DNA from: Bullera alba | Lineage: Eukaryota > Basidiomycota > Tremellomycetes > Tremellales > Bulleraceae | Assembly (NCBI GenBank): GCA_001600095.1 | Contig: BCIX01000001.1 | Coordinates: 2,877,198-2,941,197, forward strand | Length of the DNA stretch: 64,000 bases | Direction of reading: 5' to 3' | In this document: positions 24,865-34,932 of the stretch, in pieces | Numbering within the stretch: position 1 is the first letter of the stretch | Layout of the letters: the number at the start of each line of letters is the position of its first letter | The notes under the pieces: model-generated | Seen by the model: the letters and a program-made list of their open reading frames with translations, nothing else | Databases searched by the model: none | Told to the model about the DNA's origin: nothing | Program-made: the position numbers and the translations under genes

Positions 24865-25258
24865 CACTAGGCAAGGACTGTAGTGGGAATAAGAGCGGCT
24901 GGATGGATGCTCAGCGCTCAGCGCTCACAGGTCGTCATCAGGTCAGGGGTATCATTGTCAATTGTTGTCAGAGTATGCATTTGTATGGTCGTCAGGATCA
25001 GCGAAAGATCGATTATCCGTCCTCTCTGCATGTGAACGACTCCGAGCACGGTCGCGGACTTGGAGGCCTCGGGAAGCCTCGATTGAAAGAAGTGAACAGC
25101 AGTCACCGGAAGTTGTGCTAATTCCGAAACGTCTTGCACTTCGCGCTTCGATGTTCAACGTTCAACGTTCAACGCCGCGGTCGTAAATCGTTCTCGACAA
25201 CAGACTTCATCTCTCTGAATCTACAGTCTTTCTCACAGAGCCCTATACTACCTCCGCC
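24865..25258. other. intergenic, 394 bases
   Basis: Between VPS20 and the next plus-strand gene. Contains two tiny direct repeats, 'gctcagc' near 24911 and three copies of 'gttcaac' at about 25153-25174, and a CT-rich stretch just before the start codon. No gene. Confidence 0.4.
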
Positions 25259-26586
25259 ATGTCTTCAAACGAGCTTTTGGCCCTCTTCCCCTCGGCTTTG
25301 CACCCCGCCCTGCCGTTCGCCTCGCAGATCCTATCTACTTTGCGAACGATGACGGCGCCTGGAAAGGGAAACAACCTCAAAGCCGAAGAACGCGCCGCTC
25401 TCGTCGGCGTCGCCGCCCTATTGGGCTGTGAGAAGTGGGTTCAAAGGGCGGGGTAGTGATAGGACAAGGCTGACTGTTTTTAGAGTGCAGAGTAAAGACC
25501 TGATAGAGTCTTCGGCCCAGAGAGCATCTTCAGTCTCACCCGCACACTTTCGTTCGGCATTACAGCATTCTCGTCGGATACTGGCTTCAGTCTCAATCGG
25601 CCCTCTCGAAGCGGGCTCATCTCGTCGCGTGTCCACAAGGCGGAGTGCCTCTTCCTCGTCGCCGGCAAAGTCCACTTCAAGGCAGGATGCCGAAGAAGGC
25701 GACGCCGGGGCGGGAGAAGATGTATCGGGAACAGGGAGCAACGTGCCGAGTCCATACTCCACCCCGAGGAAGAAGTTCAAGTACAGCTCTGGTGTGGATA
25801 TCTCCGGATTGGTCAAGACGACACCTGGACGAAGACAAGGCTTAGGCACACCCTCCAAGAGTTTTCACGAACCGAGCATCGCCAGTCCACTGAGGCATAG
25901 TGTCACGCCGGCCACCCGCAATAGGACGAAAGAGGGAGAGGCCACTAGTGCAGTGGCAGAGCAAGGAGATGGCGACGCTGAAGCTGGGAGCGAAGTTGGC
26001 ACACCGTCAAAAAAAGTCAAATACGCCGTTCAACCTGGAGTCGACCTAGAAGCAGTATCCAACGACGTAAGACCGCCCGCTGGTCTTTCGTCAACGCCCA
26101 GACGGGGTAACGAGGATACTAGTTCATTCTTCGCCTTCAGACCTGGCTCTGGCGCACAACCTAGTTCTTCACGACCGAGAAGAGTCAGGGGAGTGGATGT
26201 AGATGAGAGGGGGTCGAGGGTGCCTATACCCCTAGAAGATGGGTTGCCAAATGTCCGCCAGACGAGGCATAGCCTCTTGAAGTCGGCAAAACAGGGAGCT
26301 GTCGTAAAGAAGAAAAGGACGAGACGGGATTGGAGGTATCCCGAGGTGGTGTGGGCGGGAAAGGCTGTACAGGAAGAGAACGCAAGGGTTATCAAGCAGG
26401 TGAGCTGCGTCGTCTCGGACCTTAAAACGACTACCAAGCTGACAGAAAATCGGCAAGGCAATGACAGAGATGGCAGATTGGTTCCAGGAGAAGGGACTTG
26501 TATCCGAACCCGTGGATAGCATGTCGTTGGAGGACATCTTGCTGGAGCATGATAGGTATGATGCCATGGATCTGGGCAGTTCATAG
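25259..26586 (+). CDS. possible origin recognition complex subunit 6, or unknown nuclear protein
   Basis: The ATG at 25259-25261 opens 'MSSNELLALFPSALHPALPF'. The first exon ends 'AALVGVAALLGCEK' and joins 'VQSKDLIESSAQRASSVSPA' and 'HFRSALQHSRRIL'. This helical block resembles half of the TFIIB/cyclin-like fold of Orc6: an Ala-rich helix ending in a 'CEK' or 'AERL' type motif, then a 'P..F...L.....L' helix. The remaining ~280 residues are Ser/Thr/Pro-rich and basic, with CDK-type sites ('STPRKKFKY', 'GTPSKKVKY') repeated twice, which suits a chromatin or replication protein. A last intron (donor after 'RVIKQ') leads to 'KIGKAMTEMADWFQEKGLVS' and the stop TAG at 26584-26586. About 400 residues. 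The Orc6 call is inference from fold pattern only; a different nuclear protein is equally possible. Confidence 0.5.
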
Positions 26587-26654
26587 ATTGGTCCCACTAT
26601 GACACCCCTGTGCCACCCTGTACAGCAGGTGTAGCTTCGTCCGCTAGTCTCTGG

Positions 26655-27733
26655 TTACGGCAATGCCTTGCTAAGTATGACATAGTCGACCACCTCGTCT
26701 GACTCTCCATCTGAGCCTACATTCCCTCCAGCATCGTCTTCTCCCCCACTGTCACTATCACTCTCTTCCTCTGCCATCCGCGTTGGATCTATCTCGTCGG
26801 CCTTATACCTGGATCCGCGAGGTCAGCTGTGCCGAGACGTGAAGGTTTGTTCAGCTGGACGACCTACCCTTCCCTGTCGTAGAACTCCAGAGCAGATGTG
26901 TTGGCTGTGAAACCTACGTCAGCTACGCTCGCTCAGGCGGATCGAGACCGACCCACCCTTCAAGCAAGTCAACATGGCTTTTTGCATCTTCCTCTCTGCC
27001 CCAATCTGCTCCAGTCGCCTCATCAGTATCCTTGCCAGACCCTTTCGTCTGGCTTCCGAGCTGATTTGCAGCTCATAACTGGATCCCATGTCAATTTTGT
27101 CCTTTCCAAGGCAAGCTGTGCCGACCTCACCAGTAGATGACTTCCGCGTCTTTGAGACCCAGCGTCTCTTCTGTGTCAAACCGAAAGGAGCAGTATCCAA
27201 GTACATCCCCGGGATCGAGGTCGAGCCATCCCGACCTATCACTCTTCGCAGTCTGGCTATTCCCCTTCTTCTTCCCGCCCGAGGCGGATTTCGGACGTGA
27301 AGGGGGCTGGGATTTTAGGGCTAGGATGTATCGCGTCAATGGGTCGAACAGCTCTATCCGCTTCATGAACTCCATGTACTGCATCGATGTTTCAGCAGAT
27401 CTGCAAATCATTAACCTCGATGGGAAAGATTGCCCGGTTGCTCACACGCTTGACATGTTGTCATCGAAAAGGCGGTATATCGTGTCTTGCGCTCGATCCG
27501 AGAGATCATCCGCTGTAGCTAAACATAGCCAGCACCTGCGTAACCTTAGGTGAGAATCACTTGAGCCGGTCTACGGGATGAGTGTAGCTCACGGCGTGTC
27601 ATTGAGGTCGAGCGCCTGCGGCAAATCCGAGGCCAGCTCCAATGTCGTAGCCTGGAGGACTCGGTCAGACATCGTTCCCGAAGTCAAGTAATGTGCTCAC
27701 TGATGTGGCCGCTCGAACGTTTCGGGTCGCCAT
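26655..27733 (-). CDS. NAA40: Naa40/NatD-type histone N-alpha-acetyltransferase
   Basis: NatD acetylates the N-terminal serine of histones H4 and H2A. The minus-strand ATG at 27731-27733 starts 'MATRNVRAATS'. Exons then give 'ATTLELASDLPQALDLNDT', 'AQDTIYRLFDDNMSS', 'SAETSMQYMEFMKRIELFDP', a Lys/Ser-rich insert ('SASGGKKKGNSQTAKSD'), 'LGYCSFRFDTEETLGLKDAE', 'YELQISSEARRKGLARILMR', 'KMQKAMLTCLKG' and 'NTSALEFYDREGYKADEIDP'. The 'FRFD' strand, the acetyl-CoA loop 'RRKGLA' and the 'MLTC.K.N..A..FY' block match NAA40 family members. The C-terminus has an acidic tail ('EEESDSDSGGEDDAGG') and ends 'DYVILSKALP', stop TAA at 26655-26657. It lies tail-to-tail with the possible ORC6 gene, 68 bases apart. 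Confidence 0.9.
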
Positions 27734-28786
27734 AGCTAATAGATCTCTCTTCGCCCGTTCCGAGTGCACGTGTATAGCCTATGTAGAGTATCAATCTTAC
27801 GAGTAGATCCTCGGACCTCCAAAGCTCTGACGGCCAATGGACCTCCACCGAGCAACTTGATGTCACAGACCCGTCGTCGCGTCGTCCTGACGTGGCATCA
27901 CGCGCCGTGGGTTATGTTGCGCTTTACATCAAGCCTGGGAGGCATTGGGAGCTTACATAGGCTTGTCGCTCTATTCAGGCTCCAGAGTCTGGAATGCATC
28001 TTGCAAATGGCACTTGCCACTTGGCAGCGGCCAGCGACTGGCGAGCTGCGACCTTGATCACGAGGGAACACGCGTAACCGGCCAAATCGAAGCGTGATGA
28101 GCTAGTTCTCTTGGTACTCGAAGTCCGCCAGCGAGTCAGCAGGTCTTGATGTGCCCATCTCTCCCAGCCCCTACGGTATACATGGCACTAAGTTACACTC
28201 AGCGTTCACGCCAGCTGTGACCTGGCATAAGTTCACTATTCAAGTACGCTATACAACAGTGGTCTCCCCGCGTATTGGGAGCTCCACGCGTCTGGACTTG
28301 AAACAGGTGCGTGTGGATCGCGTCCTCAGGGGCGATTTAGCGTGTTTCAGGATTGTGCCCGAGGCGTCAGAGCAGAGGCAAGTGTGTGACCCTGAGAGGT
28401 ACGCGTGAGCCGGAACTGGGCTCCCTTTTTGCTCCGAAGCATCCTTTGATTCAAAAGCACGGGGATGGTCATGTCAGTGAACAACAATAGATCATCGACA
28501 TCCCTGGCATCTTCAACATCCATTCATCCTCACTCACCCGACAGTAGACATCGACAGCTGGACGAGACACTGCGTCCTCAGTCTTAGCTTTGCTCACCTC
28601 ACCTTAACGAATCCGCATAATCGACCGCCAGACTGGTTCGGCGACGACACTCACATTCCTTCAACATCAAAACATCAGCTTGGGCCATCGAAGGGCAGAT
28701 CTGCATAACTCATCACCCATATCTGCACCTCGCCATACACTACACTGAAAGCATCGACACTTCAACACACGCATACATCGCCCAAC
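27734..28786. other. 1.05 kb divergent gap, NAA40 and serine-rich surface protein
   Basis: Promoter region for two divergent genes. A CACGTG E-box lies at 27767-27772, 34 bases upstream of the NAA40 start. The last 250 bases before 28787 are CT- and CA-rich, like a fungal 5' leader. Short open frames at 27.8-28.4 kb show no domain. Confidence 0.4.
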
Positions 28787-30356
28787 ATGCGCGTTTCTCC
28801 CGCCATGCTTCCCCTGCTCGTCATCTCCGCGTCCGCGTTAAACGCCCCGGCACCGCACAGGCGACTCGCCCGGGCATCCCTGGGACAGCGTATTGCTGCC
28901 CGAGAAATCGACTCGAGAGCTGGGGGTGTCATCCCAGAGGATGTCGAGCAGCAGATGCAAGCTGAAGCAGCGTCCAGTGCTGCCGCTGCGGCAGCCGCGG
29001 CTCAACCGTCAACGGAATCAGTGACGCCAACCTCAATTTCCTCAGAGGTAGCACAGTCTTCCTCCGCAGTCGAGCAGTCGTCTGCCGTCTCGACTGTACT
29101 GTCCGTAGCCCCGACCTCGTCTGCAGTGCCAGTCTCCAGTGTCGCACCTGTTGTGAGTGTTGCTTGAAGAAGGATCGAAGAGCTTCAGGCCTGATACATC
29201 AAATAGACTTCTGCTAGTCCCAGTCCGGTTCAACAGGAATCTGCAGTGGTGGCTGTTTGTGAGTTGGGTATCATAACATCAAGTGGCCGATGCTGAACCA
29301 TGCAGCGAGCGCGTCGCCGTCCCCAATTCAACAGGCGCAATCTTCCGCCGCTCCATCATCTGCAAACAACGCTCCCTCAACTCTACCGACCGTCGCTGCT
29401 CAGCTGACCTCGACCGTGACTCGCTCAGCCGTTCCGACAAGATACACCACTGCCACTCAGACCGAGTCGACCAACCCTTCTTCCACCTTGGGTTCCGCCA
29501 ACACTGATACGGAGAAGAAAGGAGGCCTTTCTCAAAGCGCGTTGATTGCCATCATCGTGGTGGCGTCAGTCGTAGGATGTGCCGCCATCGGATGGACGTT
29601 GTTCAGGAGGTATAAACTACGACCCAGTCGCAGGTTCGACGAGAAGATGAAGCCGATCGACTTTTCGCCTCACAATGACGGTTTGAGCGATGACTAGTGA
29701 GTCAATTCTTACGAAGATCATCCTGTGCTGACGCGTTTCTTCAGCCTTGAAAAGACCCTTCACCGAACTCCATCTCACTCGGCTGCTGCAAGGCAACGAC
29801 AGGAGTTCATCTCTGAGCTCGATGCAAGCAACAACGACAGTCTGACCGCCGGTATCCCCGCACACGATTTCACCGCCCCCGGTCCAATGCACAACGGTGC
29901 ATACGGTGCCCCCGCCTATGACGCTGATACCTACAACCACGACCCATTCGCCCACGCCCAGGCTTATGACTACGAACAGGGCTACTATGGCCAGCAGCAG
30001 CACGTGCAGCAGTACGATCCCTCGTACGGTGGGAATCAGGATTACCCAACTCAGGACCGCACTTCGCCCGTGCAGGATGAGGGCTATGCGGATCTACAAC
30101 GAGGAAACTCCGTGGGAAGCGGAAGCGGACACAGTCACCACGAGCACAGGTCGCAGGACCATCAGGTGTACCATGAGCATGTGTCGCAAGATCATCAGGT
30201 CTACCCGTCAGAGTTCCCGAACCCAAACTCGTACCTCGGCAGGCCAACAGGCGGCATGGATGGACCGTGAGTTAGCTAAGAGGACTGCTTACGATACAGC
30301 CATGAGCTGACTGTATGTGCTGTAGATACGCTCAAGCCGCTACCTACCGGATGTAA
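28787..30356 (+). CDS. serine/alanine-rich single-pass plasma-membrane protein (sensor-like)
   Basis: The ATG at 28787-28789 begins a signal peptide ('MLPLLVISASALNAPAP'). An ectodomain of about 200 residues rich in Ser, Ala, Val and Thr follows ('AASSAAAAAAAAQPS', 'SVAPTSSAVPVSSVAP'), typical of heavily O-mannosylated stalks. One membrane helix follows ('ALIAIIVVASVVGCAAIGW') with a basic stop ('RRYKLRPSRRFDEK'). The cytosolic tail is Gln/Tyr/His-rich ('YDYEQGYYGQQQHVQQYDP'), with a direct repeat around 'HRSQDHQVYHEHVSQDHQVY'. Introns at about 29.15, 29.26, 29.70 and 30.27 kb; the last exon gives 'YAQAATYRM' and TAA at 30354-30356. The layout resembles Mid2/Wsc-type wall-stress sensors or basidiomycete mid2-like proteins, but there is no WSC domain, so the role is inferred. 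Confidence 0.8.
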
Positions 30357-30759
30357 GGGGATGAAGCTCGAAATGTCGTGTTGAGCACGGTCTTGGCTTC
30401 ATATGGCTTTTATAGCCTGGACAGTATCTTTGCTTGCTGGTCAAGCTCACATTCTTTCACCCGCAGGACGATTCCAAGTTGATAGCCGCCGTGTTGATCA
30501 CGCGATCCCATGCTGGACCTCCAATGCACTTGTACAATCTTACCAGGAATACTTCACCTGCTGGCCACAGCAGACCACTCCACTGACGATCGGTCATTTT
30601 CCGGCGGAATCGCGGAGGTTGTCCCGAAATTTGAATGCGCTCGATTGTCCACTTCTGTTGATCAGTCGTCAAGCAGTCATTCTTGTGGCATACTGCTATC
30701 GTGCTGCCACTTTAGCCACGACGCTTCGCCTCCTCTCCTATACAAGGTAGCTGAGCACG
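30357..30759. other. intergenic, 403 bases
   Basis: Between two plus-strand genes; holds the 3' flank of the surface protein and the LAS1 promoter. Open frames here are antisense or out-of-frame readings without domain features. Confidence 0.4.
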
Positions 30760-32513
30760 ATGAGGGCACCGCGAAGAGTACCGTGGGCTTCCCGAGCGGA
30801 ATTGGAGGATCTATACGATATGGTCTTCGGACCGACGGCCACGGTGGAAACGCAACACAAGGGCTTATCGAGGGTGAGTTGGTCTCAACGTGGCGTATTA
30901 GAACTATGATCTCACGTCTCCTACTACGAGTGAGGTATTTGGGCTGATGAAAGGATCTAGATGAGCGTATACCTCGCCTCTCCGTCTTGTCCTGCGTTCC
31001 TGCCCCTCCTACACTCCCTGCTCACGGCGTCGCTGCTCCCACACCCGCCGCAATCACACGAAGACGCTCAAGTTACGCGTCTGAGCTTGGCTATGAGTGT
31101 GGTCCGTTTCGTCAACGGGATGGTGGACCCACTACAAACGGGTAAGCAATATCATCGACTGTTGGATGGACGAGCGCTGATAAGATGCTGACTTTGATTA
31201 GGCCCGTACGCTCGACCGATATCCCTCTTGGCGGCAAGTATTGGAATCCCACCGATTCTCATCTCCATCCGACATCGAGCTACACATGAAGATCTCCCTC
31301 CTATGGGGTTATTGAGGAACTCGGTCGAAATGGCTCTGGATTACTTGCACCACTATGCCTTTGTCCCGCTACTCGCCTCTGCCTCGACCTCGACATCCGC
31401 AGCGCAAGAATTGGGGAACGGATACTATTCTAGAGGAGGAAGGAGTACTGCAGCAGAAGGAGCAGTGAAGAGATGGAAGAAGGTGATGAAATTGAGGAAT
31501 AGGGATAAGGAGGTCGGAGAGGAGAATGCCTCGGGGAGAGAGCTGAAAAAGCTCAGGAGGGATTTCGAAGATGTCGACATGGAAGATGTAGTGGAGGCGC
31601 TGTGTACGACTCAGGGCATAGTGCCCCTGGCCAGGAAGTGAGTCGAATTTGAGAGCCCTCTAGCTTCAGTAGTGGAGTGCATGGGCTGACGAAAACCGTA
31701 AGAAAAAGACCATCTTACAACGTCAACACACCATCGAAACCTCTCATTCAAATATGGTCGCCGCTATTCGACTTCTTGTCCACTCTGGGACCGGACTTCC
31801 CTTCCGAGCTCGCTCGCCACATCGTCAACCTCTTGACGACGGATATCTCCGAGCCTACATCGGCGGCGAGCGCGACTGCAGACGACAGGATCGAGGAGAA
31901 GAAGGAAAGACAGTCCTTCAAGTGGACGCTGTGTACTTGGCTATCATGGTTATGGGCACAAGACGGCACTGCGGCCATATCTTCAGACATCAAGGTGGAA
32001 TTGCGAAAGGCCATCGCATTGGCTCTCCTTGACGGCGATACTGCGTGAGTGTGTGCTTGGCGCAACCGAGAGGAAACTGCATGCTGATGATGTACAGTCT
32101 GAAACGGATGTTCAGCTTGCTACCGATCGACGAGGTCTCTGGACCTGGATTGCCCACTCTCCTTCCTTCGTCTCCGGACACCCAGGAGCATGACGAGGGC
32201 GACCAGCTAGCGGGTCTGGAAATGGATATCGAGCCCAGCAGAGCTCAGGAGCAGCAAGGGAATGATGGACTGGACCAATCATTGGAAGCAATGGAGAAAC
32301 GGCTACAACAGCTGGAATCACGGGTTCGTCCATCAAACCTCTGCACATCGAATGGTCATGTCGCTGACTCGATGGCCGTAGCGCGCAATCCAGTCTCTTC
32401 CGGCAGCTGTTCCAAGTGAATCTGAAGCAGAGACGGATGACTTGCCTACAGGTTGGACGAGGGTGACTAGTCAATGGCGTGAATGCCCTATTGGCATCTG
32501 GAGTGTAGCATAA
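30760..32513 (+). CDS. LAS1: Las1, pre-rRNA ITS2 endonuclease
   Basis: HEPN-type endoribonuclease that, with the Grc3 kinase, cuts ITS2 in pre-rRNA. The ATG at 30760-30762 gives 'MRAPRRVPWASRAELEDLYD' and, after an intron, 'MSVYLASPSCPAFLPLLHSL'. 'LSLAMSVVRFVNGMVDPLQT' and 'ISLLAASIGIPPILISI' follow, then the catalytic HEPN motif 'RHRATHEDLPP' (R....H), which is the Las1 hallmark. A Lys-rich linker and 'WSPLFDFLSTLGPDFPSELA' come next. The final exon, joined after 'LQQLESR', reads 'GWTRVTSQWRECPIGIW', the conserved short C-terminal motif, with TAA at 32511-32513. Reading the last exon in this frame rather than the shorter alternative is supported by that motif. Five introns. The whole is about 480 residues, normal for fungal Las1. 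Confidence 0.93.
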
Positions 32514-32832
32514 GTTATGTCATGGCTGTAGCCCGTATCGCGTGGTCCAAGGAGCAGATCGCAGACTGTGATGTGGCCAAAACCAGGGAGAGGTTCGCCA
32601 CAAAGTCTTGCAGTATGAGTCCGTACTTAGTCAGAGTATCAGACCTGCTGAGCATTGTGCGAAGACTTGCACCGTACCCTCATCGCAATGATGTACGGAA
32701 CCTTGTGTCGCGCCCGCAGCCTCGGGTGGCTTCGAGTTGTCTCCTATATAACAGGATTTCTGCCACTCAGGCCAAATGCACTCCGGATCTTTGTTAGACA
32801 CCCTTACTCCCCGTTACCGAGTGCCACGACGT

Positions 32833-32867
32833 GCAAAACAGAACGCCCAAAACAAAATCTGTTTTGC
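32833..32867. repeat. 10-bp perfect inverted repeat with A/C-rich spacer
   Basis: 'gcaaaacaga' at 32833-32842 is the reverse complement of 'tctgttttgc' at 32858-32867, with 15 bases between. The spacer repeats 'gcccaaaaca', which also occurs just after the right arm. It could form a hairpin in DNA or RNA. Confidence 0.75.
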
Positions 32868-32955
32868 CCAAAACAACTTTGAATTCACCTTCCAACTGAG
32901 TCACATCATACGACGCATTTCTGACATGCCTATTTTTGGCTCCCATCATCAGACG

Positions 32956-33025
32956 AAGCCTATCTACCCGAATCGACTTAGGCCTCTCAAAAACAGGGTC
33001 TATGGCTGCACGCGAGGCTCACTCG
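32956..33025. repeat. duplicated block, copy A
   Basis: Begins 'aagcctatct' and contains 'ttaggcctctcaaaaacagg' and 'gtctatggctgcacgcgagg'. It aligns, with substitutions and small gaps, to copy B at 33142-33215. Identity is roughly three quarters over the best 45 bases, by eye. Confidence 0.65.
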
Positions 33026-33088
33026 AGGCTCACACAAGGCTCACACGGAGTTAGTTCGTTCACTCGAGGTTCACTCGAGGTTCACTCA
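33011..33088. repeat. short direct repeats of 'cgaggctcac' and 'cgaggttcac'
   Basis: Three to four imperfect copies of 'cgaggctcac' at 33011-33047 are followed by 'actcgaggttc' copies at 33057-33088. The unit varies between ggctcac and ggttcac. The same 'cgaggttcgc' pattern ends block copy B. Confidence 0.65.
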
Positions 33089-33141
33089 AACACATACGGA
33101 GCTTTACTGAGATGCCTAAACCCCACCAGTCACGATTGATG

Positions 33142-33215
33142 GGAGCCTATCCGTACACGGGCTGATTAGGCCTATGAAAAACAGCGTGTATGGCCCGGCT
33201 CGAGGTTCGCTGAGG
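33142..33215. repeat. duplicated block, copy B
   Basis: Begins 'ggagcctatcc' and contains 'ttaggcctatgaaaaacagc' and 'gtgtatggcccggctcgagg', matching copy A. The two copies lie in direct orientation about 190 bases apart. Confidence 0.65.
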
Positions 33216-33495
33216 GTTGTTAACTTGTTCGACGACCGAGAACCACCTATACTCGTTGAAGCCTACTGTACTCGTGCGCTCGCTCACTCACTACTCACTG
33301 CTGTCTGACTCGATTTCACCATTGCTCGAGGTAAAAAGCCGTGCACTAAAATGAAGGGACAGACGCTGACGGCGTACAATGACTACACATACACAATTAC
33401 TGACTTGCTGCCGTCTTAGTTCATAGTTGCATGACAGCGACACTTTCCTTGTGCGCTCTGCACGGGAGTCGTCGGGACCTCGTCCTCTCACCGTC

Positions 33496-33948
33496 TCACG
33501 GGACGTAAACGTACGGCGTTAGCGTCAGACTGAACTTCGCTACGTCTGTCTTCGTGCCGTTCCGCTGTGTCACTGTACATTGTACAGGGTCATGAGTCAA
33601 TGCCACTGTTCCAGCCGAATGCCATCCAGTTCCCTTGCCAGTACCGTTGAACGACGCCGTGACCTACTGTACAGCGGTCCGTAGATCGTCCACATCATTC
33701 TGAAGACCTTGCAAGGAGCCGCCGTTAATGGTGGCGGTGCCGAACATTGCCCAGTTTTCGACTTTCTTCGGCCTTTTGTTGGAGGTGAAGGAGGGTAGCA
33801 CGTCAAAGCCCCCGTGAGAGCTGAGAGAGGGCTTGGCCAGGACCCAATTACGTCCCTTCGGATCGAAGAAGACATCGAAGGGTACCGAGGTATCAATCGT
33901 CCCTGTAGACAAGAACTCGGCCCAGTTGATGTCACTGCTGGAGGTCAT
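33496..33948 (-). pseudogene. orphan small protein, copy 1, with in-frame stop (likely pseudogene)
   Basis: I do not recognise the family. From the ATG at 33946-33948 the frame reads 'MTSSSDINWAEFLSTGTI', then 'SHGGFDVLPSFTSNKRPKKV' and 'NWAMFGTATINGGSLQGLQ', and meets TAG at 33664-33666. After that stop the same frame stays open to a second stop at 33496, reading 'VTASFNGTGKGTGWHSAG' and ending 'FSLTLTPYVYVP'. The post-stop part is as similar to the intact paralogue at 34933-35388 as the pre-stop part, and the stop replaces one residue without any length change. No frameshift is seen. A 30-base GT-AG removal would keep frame, but it is shorter than other introns here and would delete residues conserved in the paralogue. 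Without the downstream part the product would be 94 residues. Confidence 0.7.
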
Positions 33949-34932
33949 ATCGTCGAAGTGCGATGGTGGTCTGGAGATGACCGGTCAATTTTACCTTACG
34001 TAGGCGTATTGGGCGTTGGGCGTTGGCGGGAGGGGTCGAGCGTCAAGATGCGATTTGCCTATATGAACTCCTCTTTGACCACTGAAGTATGTCAACGCAG
34101 CAGTACGGCCAGTATAGTGATAAGTGACAGAGACTTTGACTTCGTGTCCAAAATTAGAACAGCTCTGAGAATGCGGTCTCTCGAATACCTGGTTGGCTAT
34201 GTATATATACCTCGGAGACTCGTGGGCATTGGGGCCAGGAGTCGGTACTCGTGGGTCCCGGGGATAGAGGTCTTTGCCGGAGGTGCAACTTCAGAGTCCA
34301 CTTCTGCGACCGACCCGAACTCCGATCAGCATTGCGTCAGTGGGACATCAGATCACACGGCTAGTTGTACATACCGGCTGTCAGCTCGCTAGAGTCAACG
34401 GCCGCCGTAGGAGAGGTGGGGTAAAGGATGCCCGGATGACGAAACGTGTGTCGCGGTCGGAGTCTAGTCGACGACAAATGACGATGCCTGCGGTCAGCGT
34501 CATATGTCACGTACCAGTCTTCGTCGTACGAGGAGGGGTGAGGGTCTCAAGTGTGGCCATCACCTCTTCTTTCCCCGTGTTTCACTGTTTGTAGTCAGTT
34601 TACTCGTAGCTGGAGGTTACTGTATGTTACACTGTTGACTGTAGGGACCCGGCCTTCTAGTTGTAGTCACGGCTGTGATACCTGGCCTGTGGGCCGTGAG
34701 CAGCGCTGTACTTGCGAAGTTGCGATACGTCAAACAAGACAGGGAACGTCATTCCCACAGATTCTCAGTTGATCGTCTGTAGACTCTGTACGCTGTACGG
34801 AATGAATGCATCCTAAATAGAAGCAAATAAAGGAACTTGTGTGGTGTGTCTATTGCCTGATGTATCCCGATTCATGATTACTCACGATCCGATACACATA
34901 TGACTCACCCGCCTGTCCCAAGCACCGGGATT
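33949..34932. other. 984-base spacer between the tandem orphan copies
   Basis: Upstream region of copy 1 and downstream region of copy 2. A TATA-rich run 'tatgtatatatacc' lies at about 34198-34211, some 250 bases upstream of the copy 1 ATG. Open frames on the plus strand here (up to 192 codons from a non-ATG start) show no family features. Confidence 0.4.

Larger units (their letters stand above)
32514..33495. other. gene-poor stretch with short repeats
   Basis: No gene is supported over these 980 bases. The stretch holds a perfect inverted repeat, a duplicated ~70-base block and Ser-codon-like 'cgaggctcac' repeats, each listed separately. It begins the most accessory-looking part of the window. 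Confidence 0.5.
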
